Source of the DNA: Flavobacteriaceae bacterium UBA6231
GTDB lineage: Bacteria; Bacteroidota; Bacteroidia; Flavobacteriales; Flavobacteriaceae
NCBI GenBank assembly: GCA_002441545.1
Contig: DJWL01000090.1
Span: 1 to 6,136 of the forward strand
Length of the DNA: 6,136 nt
Reading direction: 5' to 3'
Shown here: positions 5,476 through 6,136 of the stretch, piece after piece
Position numbering within the stretch: position 1 is the stretch's first letter
How the letters are laid out: the number at the start of each line of letters is the position of its first letter
Made by a program: the position numbers and the translations under genes
Notes under the pieces: model-generated
Databases searched by the model: none
Told to the model about the DNA's origin: nothing
The model's input: only the letters and a program-made list of their open reading frames with translations

Positions 5476-6096
5476 TTATTTCTTTTCGTTTATTGATTTT
5501 TCACATTTCGTAATCAAGCTCTTTGTGTCAAGAATAACTTTTTCATTTAAAAAATCCTTGTTAACGTTAATGTAGTCTTTGATTTTTAAAAGGTCAGATA
5601 TTCTCAATTTCTTTTCGTCAAATTTTAACATTGTTTCAATGAGTAAAATTCCCAAATATTCGGTTTCTAATAATTCAGCATTCGGATATTCTAAATCTCC
5701 AATTATTGAAAGTTTTGAATATTCGATAAAAGTATATGCTTTAATAAAATCAGAATTTAAAGCGATTGTGGCAAAACACAAAGCCCTTCTCATTTTCATT
5801 CTTCTTAAATCTGGGGAATCTTCATATTCGCTAGTTCCATTTTCATAAATCCAGTTAAACAGAGTTTCTATTTCTGTTTTATTTTCAATTACAAACTCTG
5901 CTTTTCCGTGTTTTAATAAAGTTTCTTGAAATTTTAATAGAATTTTTTCGGATTCAAGTTTGTGACTTGGATTTAATTCAACGTATTCGAGAGTATGAAA
6001 AATCAAGTTTTTAAACTCTAATTTTATTTCTTGATTATTTGAATACCCATTTCCAATTAAGGCTAATAAAAATAATATTGCTGTTAGTTTCTTCAT
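5476..6096 (-). CDS. Exported helical protein, unknown function (cassette C8)
   Basis: 206 residues starting at the ATG at 6096, which begins a clean signal peptide (MKKLTAILFLLALIGNGYS, likely cut after residue 19). An in-frame TTG at 6114 would add six residues, but it lies inside the end box and would place polar residues ahead of the signal peptide, so I reject it. The mature part is mostly charged and helical, with several leucine- and glutamate-rich stretches and no further membrane helix or recognised domain. The leader from the box is about 9 nt. The stop TAA (5476-5478) comes from the AT-rich constant tail before the attC. Probably periplasmic or secreted; function unknown. Confidence 0.85.
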   Translation of the reverse strand: MKKLTAILFLLALIGNGYSNNQEIKLEFKNLIFHTLEYVELNPSHKLESEKILLKFQETLLKHGKAEFVIENKTEIETLFNWIYENGTSEYEDSPDLRRMKMRRALCFATIALNSDFIKAYTFIEYSKLSIIGDLEYPNAELLETEYLGILLIETMLKFDEKKLRISDLLKIKDYINVNKDFLNEKVILDTKSLITKCEKSINEKK

Positions 6097-6108
6097 TTTT
6101 TTAATGGT

Positions 6109-6136
6109 GCACAACGTTTACGGCTATGTGTAGTTG
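6109..6136 (-). repeat. Start of attC8, type C (cut by the window edge)
   Basis: The last 28 bases read GCACAAC then GTTTAC-GGCTATGTGTAGTTG. They match the right-hand arm of attC4 for 20 bases beyond AAC. This shows that the array continues to the right and that a second type C site follows C8. Confidence 0.75.

Larger units (their letters stand above)
1..6136 (-). mobile_element. Integron-type gene-cassette array (internal segment, no integrase)
   Basis: Single-gene units in one orientation alternate with long imperfect inverted repeats that have attC layout. Inferred cassette spans are C1 to 473 (partial), C2 474-1390, C3 1391-2307, C4 2308-3006, C5 3007-3503, C6 3504-4618, C7 4619-5288 and C8 5289-6114. 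They are placed by analogy with the integron crossover G^TT (TAA^C or CAA^C on the plus strand). Each site sits at the 3' end of the cassette that owns it, as in known integrons. No integrase or attI is visible. If an integrase exists, it should lie beyond the right edge, because the array reads right to left. Without one the region would be an integrase-less attC cluster. That the repeats are attC is inferred from structure and was not tested with a model search. Confidence 0.88.

Noticed and set aside
5393..5575. 60-codon plus-strand frame
   Set aside because: It starts inside attC7 and continues antisense to the end of the C8 gene.
5579..5848. 89-codon plus-strand frame
   Set aside because: Antisense shadow of the C8 gene, which has a signal peptide and a coherent composition.
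6097..6114. TTG start extending the C8 protein by six residues
   Set aside because: It would place the start codon inside the recombination box and ahead of a well-formed MKK signal peptide.

Overview
This window is a slice of an integron-type gene-cassette array. It holds seven complete cassettes and one partial one, all on the minus strand, separated by seven complete and one partial attC-like recombination sites. No integrase gene is present. The AT-rich DNA, the lack of clear Shine-Dalgarno sequences, lysine/asparagine/isoleucine-rich proteins and short 'MKK...' signal peptides suggest a Bacteroidota (flavobacterium/cytophaga-like) host. That host call is inference.

Layout, left to right on the plus strand (the array reads right to left): C1 (partial, to 473; 4-5 helix membrane protein); C2 (474-1390; 5-helix membrane protein with a GTG start); C3 (1391-2307; exported protein); C4 (2308-3006; protein with two C-terminal membrane helices); C5 (3007-3503; no convincing gene); C6 (3504-4618; protein with a C-terminal TIR domain, the only gene with a recognisable family); C7 (4619-5288; protein with a layout like the C4 product); C8 (5289-6114; exported helical protein). 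Another attC begins at 6109. Junctions were placed by analogy with the integron G^TT crossover.

The most informative signal is at the cassette ends. Each of the six complete coding cassettes starts with GTT+N7 and ends with the exact 10-nt reverse complement, with a different N7 in each. The two copies match within a cassette but generally not across an attC, as expected if the units were once circles. Next to the box, plus-strand position 11 is always G on one side and T on the other, so a G.T wobble continues the stem. Together with one extrahelical G and two (in one site, one) further G.T wobbles in the inner arms, this makes the plus strand (the integron 'bottom' strand) the better-folding one. 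The attCs fall into three sequence types whose arms differ by compensating changes.

The genes do not form a metabolic pathway. Coding leaders are mostly too short for a promoter, so expression probably depends on outside transcription, possibly helped by a weak promoter-like motif in the gene-less cassette C5. TIR proteins are a common antiphage class, so C6 is the best candidate for a defence gene. The other products are uncharacterised membrane or exported proteins.
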